DNA of 64,000 bases, taken from NCBI GenBank assembly GCA_014529385.2, contig CM043942.1, forward strand, positions 30,590,969-30,654,968, read 5' to 3'. Of this stretch, positions 44,001 to 54,385 are shown in pieces. Source of the stretch: Adiantum capillus-veneris. Lineage: Eukaryota > Streptophyta > Polypodiopsida > Polypodiales > Pteridaceae. The stretch's first letter is position 1, and each line of letters starts with the position of its first letter. The notes beneath the pieces were generated by a model. It was not told the DNA's origin. It was given only the letters and a program-made list of their open reading frames with translations, and ran no database searches. The position numbers and the translations under genes are program-made.

Positions 44001-44857
44001 AGATTCTTCTTGATCCCAGGTACATAAAGTGCATCAACAAGTGTGAAGGAACTGCCATTAGCAGCAGTGAGCACAATCTTTCCAACTCCCTGAACTGGAT
44101 AAGAGGCGTTGTTGGCACAAGTGACTGAATTCCCATGAGGGACAGACTCGAGAGAGGTAAACAATTCACGATGTGAGGTAATGTGCTTTGTAGCACCACT
44201 GTCGAAATACCATACATGTGAATCTGCAGCAACTGACAAGCATGCATCATGGACAGCAGGATTGTAAGTGCACTCTGCGCTAAAAGCCCATTCTGCATCA
44301 ACATCAGCATCACAATCTCCTTTCACAGAAGACTCAACAATGGCTGCATTTGTAGTGGAACCAGCATTTGCAGTGGAACCACCCTCTTTCTTCTTAGCCT
44401 CTTTGGCCTTCAACTTAGGACACGACTTGATCAAGTGATCATTGGCTTTACAATAATGGCAACGCATCTTCTTTTTGCCCTTATCACCAGAATTGCCAGA
44501 CGAAGTGCTGCCAGCAGAAGCATTAGGAACAGAAATTTTGCCACTCGCAGCAGAACCATAAGAAGTGGCTGCATTACTGTTACCACCCTTTCTTTGAGAA
44601 GCAATAAAAGCCTGTTCAACTGCACGCTGCCTAGTCCTGTTTTTTCTAGAAAGTGACTCTTGCAACAGCAATGTGCATAATGCATCAAACTTGACAACTT
44701 CAGGATTTCCTTGGGTCATCAGTCTCCAAGTACTAGCAAAAGTCTGGTAGGAATCTGGTAAGGCATCAAGAACAGTATGCACAAGGGAACTGTCAGAAAT
44801 GACTTCACCTGCAGAAATGAGTTGCTCATTGATATCCTTGACACTAGCAAGGAAAGT
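41024..44857 (-). CDS. Copia G pol and gag C-terminus (zinc knuckle, protease, integrase, RT, RNase H)
   Basis: An open frame of 1252 codons is read from 44782, and the frame itself extends up to the break near 44857. In 1252-codon numbering: gag helix 1-50 (LPDSYQTFASTWRLMTQGNP); CCHC knuckle C108-C111-H116-C121; protease D194-S-G-A; pre-integrase WHARFGH 331-337 and C366-x2-C369; integrase triad D397, D460, E496 (35 residues between the last two); RT box Y935-V-D-D; RNase H acids D1101, E1142 and D1178. The end SREKLEAFRKALGL precedes stop 41024. All catalytic residues are present, so the enzymes look functional. The only defect is the upstream one-base loss separating it from the gag N-terminus. 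Confidence 0.97.
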   Translation of the reverse strand, partial: TFLASVKDINEQLISAGEVISDSSLVHTVLDALPDSYQTFASTWRLMTQGNPEVVKFDALCTLLLQESLSRKNRTRQRAVEQAFIASQRKGGNSNAATSYGSAASGKISVPNASAGSTSSGNSGDKGKKKMRCHYCKANDHLIKSCPKLKAKEAKKKEGGSTANAGSTTNAAIVESSVKGDCDADVDAEWAFSAECTYNPAVHDACLSVAADSHVWYFDSGATKHITSHRELFTSLESVPHGNSVTCANNASYPVQGVGKIVLTAANGSSFTLVDALYVPGIKKNLLSVSALARLGLVVKFVDDRCTVHDLSFGDEIVASGLLCRGLYKLTLYDKCGQNFANAVADSRAISDAKLWHARFGHLNFASLLRLQKSDMVASLPPLEAPIKHVCEGCILGKMQRSKFPKDGSVRATCRLQLVHSDVCGPMQTPSLGNYLYFVTFIDDYSRHAWVFPLKAKSEVFMCFKQFLAMAENVSKCTMGTLRSDRGGEYMSHEFNAFLASRGIKHQCTVPYTPQQNGVAERKNRSLTEMARCMVKSQALPHSFWLEAIMCATYVLNRCPTKALQSITPYEAWHDRKPSIEHMRVFGCLAYALVPQVQRRKLDDKAVKCIFVGYSAESKGYRLYHPQTKRILVSRDVVFVEDSVQPLLSCTRDSNVSSQDIYDTLLPLFSGGNTNVSSNEANVQPMGVSENVLEQPITDADVHDVLDEERAENEQARGMPKWLVHTLRDSKLDAPLSSRTRSGSRHASYASDCYALAVSSLHDVEEPLSFDEAQNSKNWIAAMKSEYDALIENDTWTLCDLPPGKKAIGTKWVYKLKRKPDGEIDRHKARLVAKGYAQQKGIDYEETFAPTCRMTTVRFLCALAAHFGWDVHQSDIVTAFLNGDIFEEVYVTQPRGFVIKGQEDKVCKCKKALYGLKQSPRAWYEKADTHLVKRGFRNSPTESTLYVKREDDVFLIVVLYVDDLLITGPNERHIAEFKADLNATFKMKDLGLLHHYLGIQFKQCDGGIALCQKSYIETLLCKFGLEDCKPIATPMETGLKLSLHDAGDPADVTLYQTAVGCLIYVCNTRPDIQFAVSQVSRFMHSPGSKHWQAVKRIFRYLSSTLHLGLFYPKGGSLPPDLHAFSDSDWAGCFDTRVSTSGFCFMLGSSCISWLSKKQPTVATSSCEAEYRAVFTATVECVWLRRLMADLGVGQDTANTIYTDSQSALAVARNPVFHARTKHIEVHYHYVRERLSAGEISLAYVPTQDNLADLFTKALSREKLEAFRKALGLLPFVD

Positions 44858-45309
44858 TCCATATCATCTTCCTCATGCATAATCTTCGACTCTAGCTCTT
44901 TACGCAGCAAAGCAATTTTAGCCTCATTGCGGCTTGCATAAAGACCTGCTAGAATATCCCAAGCCTGTTTTGCAGATTTTGCTGAACGGATGTGAGGAAT
45001 AATGGTGCGCTTCACAGACAACGCAATCAATGCATGAGCCTGCGCATCCTTAACATCCCAACGAGCTTGTTCTGCTGTAGGCAAAACAACTCTAACAGCT
45101 GCAATCCTTGCAGCAAGACCTGCAACATCCTCAATATCGCCTACATCTTCAGAACCAGGACGTACATCAATGCCCTGCACAATGTTCCAGACACCTTTTG
45201 ACACAAGAACGTGTTGCATCATATAAGCCCACATAGGGTAGTTGTCCCCATCCAACCTGTCCTCAGCAGCAAACATCTTGAACACATCTGTGTTGTTGTT
45301 GTCAGCCAT
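44858..45309 (-). pseudogene. Copia G gag N-terminus, frameshifted
   Basis: ATG at 45309 (MADNNNTDVFKMF) is preferred over an in-frame Met 20 codons upstream because it matches copia gag starts. It reads GDNYPMWAYMMQHVLVSKGV, a UBN2 N-terminal motif, and reaches KIMHEEDDM. There the frame shifts relative to pol. Comparison with the older copy at 250-652 shows one G is missing between 44857 and 44858. A ribosomal frameshift is unlikely because the older copy has the full frame at this spot. Confidence 0.9.
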
Positions 45310-45657
45310 GGTAAATGCTGCACCTGATGTGAAAACTGCCCGAAAATAGGAGAAATGGAGCGGGAACAACTTGTGCTATATAGCACAAACCATAGAAGAC
45401 TATAAGGCACCTGTTATGCAGAAAACGGCACTGACAGAAAATCTGCACAAAATGACGAAATAACCTGTGCAGTACTGCCCGTAGTGGAAACGGAGGCCGA
45501 AATGATCCCTAATCAAAATTCTGAGCAGACCGAGCTCTTTGAGCTCACCCAAAATATTTGTCGACCTGCGAACGCTTGCCAAAGCTCACTGAAATCGGAG
45601 AAAGTGAGCAGGCGTGTGCTGGAGCAGCTGGCGACTAAGCCCGGGAGGACGTGACCT
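45310..45657 (-). other. 5' leader of copia G
   Basis: About 350 bases between primer site and gag, with no ORF. Confidence 0.7.
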
Positions 45658-45669
45658 GCTCTGATACCA
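45658..45669 (-). other. Initiator tRNA-Met primer-binding site of copia G
   Basis: The minus strand reads a perfect TGGTATCAGAGC two bases from the LTR. Confidence 0.95.
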
Positions 45670-45671
45670 AT

Positions 45672-45897
45672 TGTTGGAATTAGGGTTGCAGAGAAACACA
45701 CACAGCTTGGAGAAGACGAAGGAAGCTCAAGGTACACATAGAGAGTGTATTCCTTGGTGTGCAATGGAAAGATAGATAGCCCTAGAGTGATGGGCGTATA
45801 TATAATGCACGGGGGAAAAAACCTCCTAAAGAGGGAAAAAATGCCCCGGCGGTCCTAGTGTGTTCACACACATCACTACCACATGTATATGGTAACA
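45672..45897 (-). repeat. 5' LTR of copia G
   Basis: 226 bp. A TATA-like TATATATA (45797-45804) on the minus strand is a likely promoter element. Confidence 0.97.
45797..45804 (-). promoter_or_regulatory. Probable TATA box of copia G
   Basis: TATATATA lies within the 5' LTR, flanked by GC-richer sequence. It is placed about 125 bases before the LTR's inner end, leaving room for an R/U5 transcript start. This is inference from position. Confidence 0.5.
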
Positions 45898-46652
45898 CCC
45901 ACTACCAAGTGAAGGCTTTTCACATTGATATAAGTCTCTTGCACTATTTCTCAAGTTGGTTTATGACTCTTTGCAAGCTATTTGGTGTTGTATCTTATGA
46001 TTTAAGCTTCCGTTTGTGAAGAACTATCAATTATGTTAAGTCGATATCACCATTCTTAAGTTATAGGATACCTGATTTGCATCTCTTGAAACTAGGGATA
46101 TGTTTTTGTAATTGCTTGTTGTTGATTGGTTGTGCTAGTCTTGTATATCATCCCTACAAGTTTGGTTGCATTTGAGTATCATTTGGTCGACAAAATGATT
46201 GAGATTGACTAATTTTCATAGTCTAGCCTTTGGTGAGTTTGGATAATTAATAGTGGGTATATGATTGTATCTTGCATTGATATTGTTTTCTAAGGACCTA
46301 AAAAGTTCTTGTTGCCTACATGCCCTAACCCGGTGTACTATGTCCCTTGTATTGACATTAATGTGAGGTTATCGCCATACCTACAATAAAATTAGAGCTC
46401 ATTGTGAAAACTTGCCCAACATTGGTTTTACTAGTACACACTTGTCTTTGTAACGAGTGATTCCAATCTCATTCAACCAACTGAATTTTCTCCAAAGAAC
46501 TAAATATAAACATTTTCATTAGCCCAAAAGAGGACCTAACACCTTTCGTATTTTCCCTTTAGGCATGTCAAAAGATTAAACACAACAAATTTAAGAATTA
46601 TGGTAGTAGTCTCAAATCTTTTATAACTGCATAAATAACCCATTGCCTGCAG

Positions 46653-46693
<41 letters not shown>

Positions 46694-46880
46694 TATGCTA
46701 ATTGTCTACTCTTGGAGAGGTAGCGAAAGGTGAGGAGGAAGTTAGATGTTCAATGGGGTGCCACACAACTGCCTCTACATTGAAATCTTACTTGCTATGA
46801 GAATATAGCTAGGTTTGACAATGTAGGAGCTAATTGAACATGGGTGAAAACCAATTGTGATGAATGATAAAAAGCTGCAG

Positions 46881-46986
46881 ATGAAGTACCAAGAGGGCTT
46901 GGACCAGTTGCAAAAAAGAGAGAAGGTCTGAGCCCCATTACACTACTTAGCACCTTGACCATCGTATCAAGGGATGCCATGGCCTG

Positions 46987-47021
<35 letters not shown>

Positions 47022-48206
47022 ATACCATCTGCCAAGCCAACACATGTTGCCAATTAAAGGTTATGTGGCCATATGTTGTAATATTTTGCCCCGTGATATA
47101 TGATTCCATCCACTTAAACATGTTATCTTGACTTGTAATTTTTTACTATTTGAGATGTAAATATGTGCCAATTTCATGGAGTCAGAGTTATTGTAAGCTT
47201 TTGGTTTGTTTTTTTCATGTCTGTTTATACTTACTCTGTCAAGTCTTGACCTTTTTTGGGCCAAGGACCAAATCATAAAATTTTGGCCTAGTGTAAAGGT
47301 CATTTTCATAACCTATTGATGAGATGAGTTTTTGTTGAGTGTATGATAGCGACCTGTTTGTATTTGTGGGCTTTATTTACTCATTTGTCCCTCATACAAT
47401 ACTTCATTTCAATTCCAAACATTGTTACCCACTACCAGGTGAAGGCTTTTCACATTCATGTAAGTCTCTTGCACTATTTCTCAAGTTGGCTTATCACTCT
47501 TTGCAAGCTATTTGGTGTTGTATCTTGTGATTTAAGCATCTGTTCGATGAACTGTCAATTATGTTAAGTCGATATCATCATTCTTAAGCTGTAGGATACC
47601 TGATTTTCATCTGTTAAAACTAGGGATAAAATTTGAGCATTGTTTTTGTACTTGTTTGTTGTTTGGTGGTTCCAAGACCATAGGATTGGTTGTTCTAGTC
47701 TTGTATATTATCCCTACAAGTTTGGTTGCATTTGGGTATCAGTTGGTTGACAGAATGATTAAGATTGATTAATTGTCATAGTCTAGCCTTTGGTGAGTTT
47801 GGATAATTGATAGTGGGTATATGATTGTATCTTGCATTGGTATTGTTTTCTAAGGACCTGAAGAGTTATTGTTGCCTACATGCCCTAACCGCGTGTACTA
47901 CGTCCCTTGTATTGACATTAATGTGAGGTTATCGCTATACGTACAATAGAATTAGAGCGGATTATGGAAACTTTTTTGGTCTTACTAGTACACACTTGTC
48001 TTTGTAACGAGTGATTCCGATCTCATTCAACCAATTGAATTTTCTCCAAAAAAATAAATATAAACATTTTCATTAGCCCAAAAGAGGACCTAACACCTTT
48101 TGTTTTTTTCCCTTTAGGCATGTCAAAAGATTAAATCAGGAAAGTTGAGAATTATGGTAGTAATCTCAAATCTTTGATAACTACATAAATAACCCATCTC
48201 ATGCAG

Positions 48207-48269
<63 letters not shown>

Positions 48270-48377
48270 TAATTGTCTACTGCTGGAGAGGTAGGGGAAG
48301 GTGAGGAGGAAGTTAGATCTTAGATGGGCTGCCACACGCCCACCTCTACATAAATAACCCATTTCATGCAGTTTTGC

Positions 48378-48458
<81 letters not shown>

Positions 48459-48640
48459 TAATTGTCTACTGCTGGAGAGGTAGGGGAAGGTGAGGAGGAA
48501 GTTAGATGTTAGATGGGCTGCCACACGCCCACCTCTACATTGAATCTTACTTGTTATGAGAATATTGGTAGGTTTGACACTGCAGGAGCTAATTGGGCAT
48601 CGGTGAAAACCAATTGTGATGAATGATAAGAAGCTATACA
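46881..48640. repeat. Tandem unit 3, with internal duplication
   Basis: Site A is G32 (46989-47020). Site B, (GT)n(GA)n, is duplicated with its flanks: 48185-48345 recurs at 48351-48535. Unit 3 is about 270 bases longer than unit 2, mostly because of this. Confidence 0.85.
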
Positions 48641-48882
48641 CTTGGGGGGTGCAATGTGTAATCATGTTCATGTATCACATGAGCTCAATAGGAAGGGTAT
48701 TTTAACGAAAACCTTTAAGCAAATTAATAGAGATACATTAACAATAGGGGTTTTCATGTTCAATTTTGAAAAAAAAATCTAAAATAATGGACCATTTTAA
48801 TCATTCAAACATGTTAAAGAAGGGGGTTTTAAAATACCCCTCGAACGCACAATATATAAGAGGGGATTTTATAGTGCACAAG
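48641..48882. mobile_element. MITE-like element 'c' (about 242 bp)
   Basis: The left end CTTGGGGGGTGCA with inner ATCACATGAGCTCAA matches MITEs 'a' and 'b'. The right end, reverse-complemented, is CTTGTGCACTATA with inner TGTGCGTTCGAG, so the right end seems to have lost its C-run. It abuts the end of tandem unit 3. No convincing target duplication is seen. Confidence 0.6.
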
Positions 48883-50921
48883 CCTGTGTTCGTATAAACA
48901 TGCTTGTATGTGACGTGTGTGTGCGTGTGTGTGTGTGCGTGTGTGTGAGAGAGAGAGAGAGAGAGAGAGGGGCCCACCAATGATATTTGATTACTATGGG
49001 GCCTCTTGGAATGTGGAGTGGGGAAGAAGCCCAAGGATTGCATGGATTTTTATAGGAAGTTGGAACTCAAAACAAAGAAAGACTTTTGGCTTCAAAGTTA
49101 CGCATCCACCACAGGGGAGATGATTTTGTGAAAGTCAATTTTGGAGCGCTTTTCAAGGATCCAGTTTCTTGGTTTCTACATGAATTTGCATGCACAAATT
49201 GGAGAGTGGAGAGAGATCAGTGAAAAAGTTAAGGGTTAGTTCAAATAGTAACTAGCAAGAAAAAGTAAGAGTGGTTTCCCATTATAGCAATATATACCAC
49301 GACTCTTGTAGATGATGGCAACATTTTGCCCCTTCTCTCCAGATGGACAAAAAGGGCACAATTAGTGTTCGAAAAAGGTGTGTCTTAGCTTACTCATGGA
49401 GCTGATTAGAAATTCAAGACAATCGGTTAATGTGTGAGTGCAAAGGAAACATTCTGCTTAGATTTTGCAAGAAAATAGTGTAAATATAGCCATTCAGAAA
49501 AGGATTTTTCCGAACCCTGGGCACATTACATTCCCCTTTTAGACAATGCTTCAACTTTTTGTGAGAAACACATTGCAAGCTCCTATCACTAGCCACTTGA
49601 CGATAGAACAATTGATGCGAGGGTAAGAACGATCCTTATCGCTACTCTAAACTCCTCTATACCATTTCTTTCCTTGTTGAGAGAGCATAAAGAGAGATAT
49701 TCTTATAAGACTTTCAAACAGTGGGGGATGAATGCCTCCTTTGTTAAAGTTTGACAAGAAAATCTTTTTTTTTTTTGGGGGGGTGCACTTTGATTAGTGA
49801 GTGCGTTGCGTATCCATGTTCCCTCTCATGCATGTACCTTCTAAATAGTGCATTCTAACTTCAAGTAGAATTGCATGGAACAAGGAACAAAGGAAAGAGG
49901 AAGGAATACCTGACTCCAACCACAACCTTTCTTCACTTTTTCTTTTGGTTGTGTATTGTTGGTGTCCTCTTGAAGCTATGGCAGAGCATGTGGCTACAAA
50001 TGGGGCGCATAATCTTGAAAAGGAAGAACTTTTACAAGCAAGACCAATCACATACACTTGTCTCACAATTTAGAGAGTTAGATGAGAATTGCATGTGGCT
50101 ACAACTTGTGAAAGGCAAAAGGCTACCATCATATGAAGTGGCTAAGGCTCAATCTATCTCAAATATTGTGAAAGAACTCTCATCAATCATTCTACAAAGA
50201 AGAGCATGCACAAATACTTGTCAACATGTCATTGGCAAATAAGAGGAAAGAGCTTTTGCTTAGATGGAATCGACTATGGGCATTTTGATGAGTACTTTCG
50301 AGCTTTGGGCCCAAGCAATGCCAACAGGAACACTATTAACAAGTCTTTATGGGATCGAAAAAGCCCTAGAAATGAACCCAAAATTGTCTTCTTTCTCCAA
50401 ACTGGATCGGGCATAGGGAAGGTTGTCAAACACGATCAAGCTTGAGCAACATCAAGGCTTCATAAACATTCATGTAATTGCTTCAAAAGTTCTATATATT
50501 TCCACATAATATTTTGGGACCAAAAGGCCTTGGAAATGCCCCACAAATAGATATTTTCTTTCTTTAGAAACTGGTCAAATATGGGCATTAATGTCAAATG
50601 TCATGCCTAGGGAAGCTCAAAAGCATGGTGAAATCCTCCTAGGAAATGTTTTAGGGGTTTTGACAAGATTTTTTGCAAACAGAAGTCCCAAAATTGCATA
50701 AAGCATCTATTTTCTCGCTCTTGTCGTACTCTGAAGAGAAAAAACAAGGGCCAGATGATGGATGGCATAAGGATTAACATGTTTTAGTATCCCATATTTG
50801 AAATAAACCTTAGGGGGACTGGTTGATTAGGAGAAATGGAGAAAAGTCGAAAAATTTAGAAAATATAGGACTTCTCATATTTAGCCTTTCAAATTGGCAG
50901 CCCATATAGCTGGGTGACAAC

Positions 50922-50955
<34 letters not shown>

Positions 50956-51311
50956 GTGTAGCAAGATGGTATTATGAAAGCTCTTCTGAAGCTCTTTCTC
51001 TTTCTTGTCACTCCTTCTCAATAGTTCATTGAAGCGATTCTTGTTGCAAGTAAAAAGGCAATCAATGTGTATGTAGCTTCTCGGCACAATTTTGTAGCTA
51101 TCATGCACTAGATTTTAGCCAAACCAAACTAACAAAAAAAGTACAATATCTCTACCATTGGCATCAAAGCATAGGAAAATGCCGCTTCTACTAAGAAAGA
51201 CCATCTAAAAACTTGGAAGTCTAAAAACATCTACTTTGTGGTGATTAAAGTTGGATAACTTTGGTTGGCTATTCATGATAATCACTTTTCTTACACTGAC
51301 CAAGATGTTTC
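48883..51311. other. Unassigned sequence, no supported gene
   Basis: Starts with (GT)n(GA)n at 48917-48969. Frames at 49871-50242 (LQLVKGKRLPSYEVAKAQSI) and 50206-50445 (FDEYFRALGPSNANRN) are open but overlap in different frames and match nothing I know. A (CT)n(AT)n tract lies at 50922-50956. It may be decayed repeat DNA. Confidence 0.45.
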
Positions 51312-51583
51312 GGGGGGGGGGGGGGGGGTCGGGGGGGGGGGGAGGAGGGGGGGGGTTCACTATATGTAAAACCTATATATCGCGTAAGTTCAAGGACTAT
51401 CTATAAAACCCCTTAGCCATGAATTATTGGCCTATAAAAGAGATCCTTTTCCCATTCAGTCTATATATATTTTTTCAATTTCATTTTTTCAACACCCTTT
51501 GGTATGTGGAAATGTGAGAAAATATAGAACAAATAATCCCTACTATTCAACCCATGTGATATGCATTTTTTAATTGTAGTGAC

Positions 51584-51633
<50 letters not shown>

Positions 51634-51640
51634 TCCCAAC
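51312..51640. mobile_element. MITE-like element 'd' with hugely expanded G and C ends
   Basis: The left end is a G-rich block (51312-51355) followed by TTCACTATATGTAAAA. The right end is GTAGTGACA followed by 46 Cs (51585-51630). Inner bases CCTATATATCGCG and CATATCACATGG match the family. The terminal G runs of the inverted repeats seem to have expanded on both sides. No clear target duplication. Confidence 0.6.
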
Positions 51641-51649
51641 TCCCCCTGC

Positions 51650-54060
51650 TGAGTTGTCCTATCCTTGAGCATCGTGCACTTTCTTGGTGGTTTGTCCTTC
51701 TTTGGGGGATCTTTGTTTTTGTTTTTTTCTTGTGGTGGAGGCCTTTGAGGTGTTGCCACTCCCCATGTGTCTCTTGCTTGACTTATCACCTTGTAGATAT
51801 GATACATAAGGAGCTCTTGGTGATCGAGTGATTCTAGTGGGATTTACACATTACCTTTCTTGCTCCTAGCATAATTGTATGGCTCTTACTGCATGTCCTT
51901 GATTGTTGAAATATGTAAACCTAAGAACTACCAATGGATCTTTGTTGTATTTATATCTTCGCTGAGGTGTCATGCCTGGAAATAGTTGAGATGTTATTGG
52001 TTGGCCATCGATGGTCAGTGTTTCCCATAACAAGGCAATGAATCATGTTTCGCCCATTTCCTCAAGAGCTTCAAGATAGCGATGCTGGCATGCATGTGCA
52101 TCAAAGTAAGTATCCATGGAAGAATTTATCATTAATGAAATGGTCAAAATGAAACCCTAGTCCTAATTCCCCTTGATTGAGCCTGATAGAGAGTCAGATG
52201 GGATTCCTTCACGTCTTGAAAAAGCACTTTGGAGAACTTGGCTAAAAGCTATATCAAGAATTTTGGAACATTAACAAAGATCCTTTAATAACTAGAACAC
52301 TAACATTAGTAAGTTGATTACCATGTGGGTTAGAGATGGTTAGGAGACTGCTTTGCTATACTTATGCTTGCAAATTTTACTCATGTGATTCCCACAAGCA
52401 ACGCCCCATTTTTGTGGAAAGAAATTGGATTTAATCGGTTATCCCTTAGAGAGTTGTAATAAATATATAATGCATCATGGTACTTCTTGAACCAGTCCTT
52501 TTCCCATCGGGCCTTTAGCTCAAGGAATTCTTTGGTCGTAACATCCTTGCATGAATTTCTATTATTATAGCCTGCCCTCATGTGTTTAGGGTTTGGTGCT
52601 TCTCAATCTACCCACATCATCTCAATCTTTGCTATTTTGGTGCAATTAAAAAGGGAGTCATATCATCTAGATTGAGGTATTTGCATAAATTGTACCTCTT
52701 TGCTTGGTGGATGAGGCCATGCTACTAGATTTCACTTGAGCCCCAAAGAACTATCACGTAATTGTGCAAACCATGTCTTTAGCTATGGATAATGTAGCTA
52801 TGTAATTATTAAATTTTGACCTAGAGTCAGTTCCTAAGCTCTCAGAGTCACCTTTGTACCTATTTAATTCATGCTTAGAATTTCTCTCCCTGTTCATTGT
52901 ATTAGTTTCTACTTCTATTGGTGGAGGCATCCCCTACCTCACGCATCTCAATCTGTGTGGAGGAGGAGCAGCAACGGATATAATGGTCACAATTTTTGTG
53001 GCTAGAAATGGGGTATCTCTTAAACCTTGTAGCTTTAAATCCTCATTCTCTTCATGAGAAATTTCTAATGCATCTTTCATGGCCTCATGCCCAACCGTTA
53101 CTTTGACACTACCCTTTTTTGGCATTGCTGAGACTCTATTTAACTGCTTCATAAGGCCGTTGTATCTTGCGACTTCCAACACCTTGGTAGGTGTTCCCAA
53201 GGTGCTTCTTCTTCCACTAAGAGTCAAGGTTACATTGTCTTGTAGCTTGAAATTAATTTGATGTTGGACTCCACTATATTACTACCTCCAATTCTTCTTG
53301 TAGCTCTAACATAGTTGCCTTGCCCAAGGATCAATCTTGTGTGAGCTTCTTCTTTCTCTAATGCTATGGTCACGTGAGGCTTAGTTATCACTTATTTGAA
53401 AAAACAACTAAGCCTCTTTCTTGGTCACACGCAAAAGCAGCAATAAATGAATAACTATGCCCACCCTTTGTAACTATGCCGATTTTGGCATAGTTGTGAG
53501 GTTCAAAGCTTAGTTGGGAGGACGAATGAATAACTAAGCCTCGCATGACCATGCTACAAGAGGCTTAGTTATTTATTTATTGCTCTACCTTGGCATAGTT
53601 GGCTTAGTTATCTATAATTGATAACTAAGCCTCGACCATGCTCTAAGAGGCAAGGTTATCTTGTGCATCTTGAAATTAGAGGCTAAGGTTGGACTGCACT
53701 TTATTTGCTACCTCCAAGTCTTCTTGTAGTTGTGCCACAGTTGCCTTGGCCAAGGAAAGGTCTTGTGTGAGCTTGGTCTCTCTTTCAATGGCTACTACCA
53801 TGTGTCTTGATCTTGAGCTTTTCCTTCAAGCTTAGCGTAAACTTCTTGGTCATATCTTGAGAAGCTTCCTGCTACATTTGGGTGCTTTCTAGAAGTTTTT
53901 GGATTTGTTTCTTTCAAATCACATTTTGCAACAACAAGCTTTGCCTCTCTCTAGCCCCATTATTGTGTACTCTTTCTCTCTTTCTTTTACTTGTAGTGTT
54001 CAAAAATGATAGCTGTTTGCAGGCAAGTGTAATATCTAGCTCTTGGACTTTGGTCTTTAG
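51650..54060 (-). pseudogene. Decayed coiled-coil protein relic
   Basis: Minus-strand peptides include FLELKARWEKDWFKKYHDAL (52535-52475), DALEISHEENEDLKLQGL (53070-53010) and AKATVAQLQEDLEVANKV (about 53750-53690). A second, similar copy of the last appears near 53320 (GKATMLELQEELEV). Many stops. It looks like a long helical gag-like or transposon-associated protein with an internal duplication. The family is not recognised. Confidence 0.4.
53366..53635. repeat. Foldback cluster built on GAGGCTTAGTTAT
   Basis: Six copies in alternating orientation lie at about 53376, 53405 (inverted), 53531 (inverted), 53560, 53601 and 53620 (inverted). The last pair forms a perfect 12-bp stem (53601-53612 with 53620-53631) around a 7-base loop. 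Outer arms ATGGTCACGTGAGGC and, inverted, ATGGTCATGCGAGGC suggest a MITE-like core at about 53366-53550. Confidence 0.75.
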
Positions 54061-54134
54061 CACCTCAACTTCATCTTTCAATAGTGATTGTCTTCCTCAA
54101 AGGATATATGTTGTGACACAAGCTTGGGCTATTC

Positions 54135-54385
54135 AATGGGCCTTCAATATTAGAAAACCCTCTATATCACATGCATTGGAGCAACACTTAAATAACAACT
54201 CTTCACATATATATTTTCATGAATTAAATGACCCCTCTTACGTTAAAAACTATAGATTTTTTGCAAGAGTGAATTTTAGAACCCCTTCTGTCGATGTAAA
54301 CCTGTAACTTTCTTGAAGTTAAAAACACTCTTGATGAACTCACATGTTGCAGTTACATATTTTAAGGTGGATTCCTCAGGGGGAC
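54135..54385. mobile_element. MITE-like element 'e', degenerate ends
   Basis: Inner left TATATCACATGCATTGGAG and inner right TGATGAACTCACATG...AGTTACAT are related to the inverted-repeat segments of MITEs 'a'-'d'. The body has the same 'gaacccctt' blocks. The G-rich tips are not recognisable. Confidence 0.4.

Larger units (their letters stand above)
40723..45897 (-). mobile_element. Copia G: nearly intact Ty1/copia retrotransposon, 5175 bp
   Basis: LTRs at 40723-40948 and 45672-45897 (226 bp each) look identical base for base. The target duplication is CCCAC (40718-40722 and 45898-45902). A tRNA-Met primer site (45658-45669) and a purine tract (40949-40964) fix the minus orientation. One gag-pol reading frame covers 45309-41024 except for a single missing base near 44857. 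The host unit 2 sequence continues cleanly across the insertion ('gttacccac/taccaagtg' as in units 1 and 3). Identical LTRs mean a very recent insertion. Confidence 0.97.
38676..48640. repeat. Three tandem copies of a ~1.5-kb unit, middle copy split by copia G
   Basis: Unit 1 is 38676-40213, unit 2 is 40214-46880 (about 1487 bases without copia G) and unit 3 is 46881-48640. Each starts 'atgaagtaccaagagggcttg', runs through the same landmarks ('ccattacacta', 'gtaagcttttggtttgt', 'ggtggttccaagaccatagg', 'tgtcaaaagattaaa') and ends 'caattgtgatgaatgataa'. Units differ by scattered substitutions and small indels. No unit has a convincing ORF; frames of 60-108 codons are broken between units. Two sites per unit carry expandable G, GA or GT tracts. 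Confidence 0.9.

Noticed and set aside
44840-44870. Programmed ribosomal frameshift between gag and pol in copia G
   Set aside because: An older family copy (250-652) has the uninterrupted frame at the same site, so a one-base loss is simpler.
49871-50445. Protein-coding gene
   Set aside because: Two open frames overlap out of phase and neither shows a domain; the region has no splice or homology support visible by eye.
18485-51630. CRISPR-like or origin function for regular poly-G tracts
   Set aside because: Tracts are irregularly spaced, lie in unrelated repeats, and are best explained by microsatellite slippage or sequencing/assembly effects.
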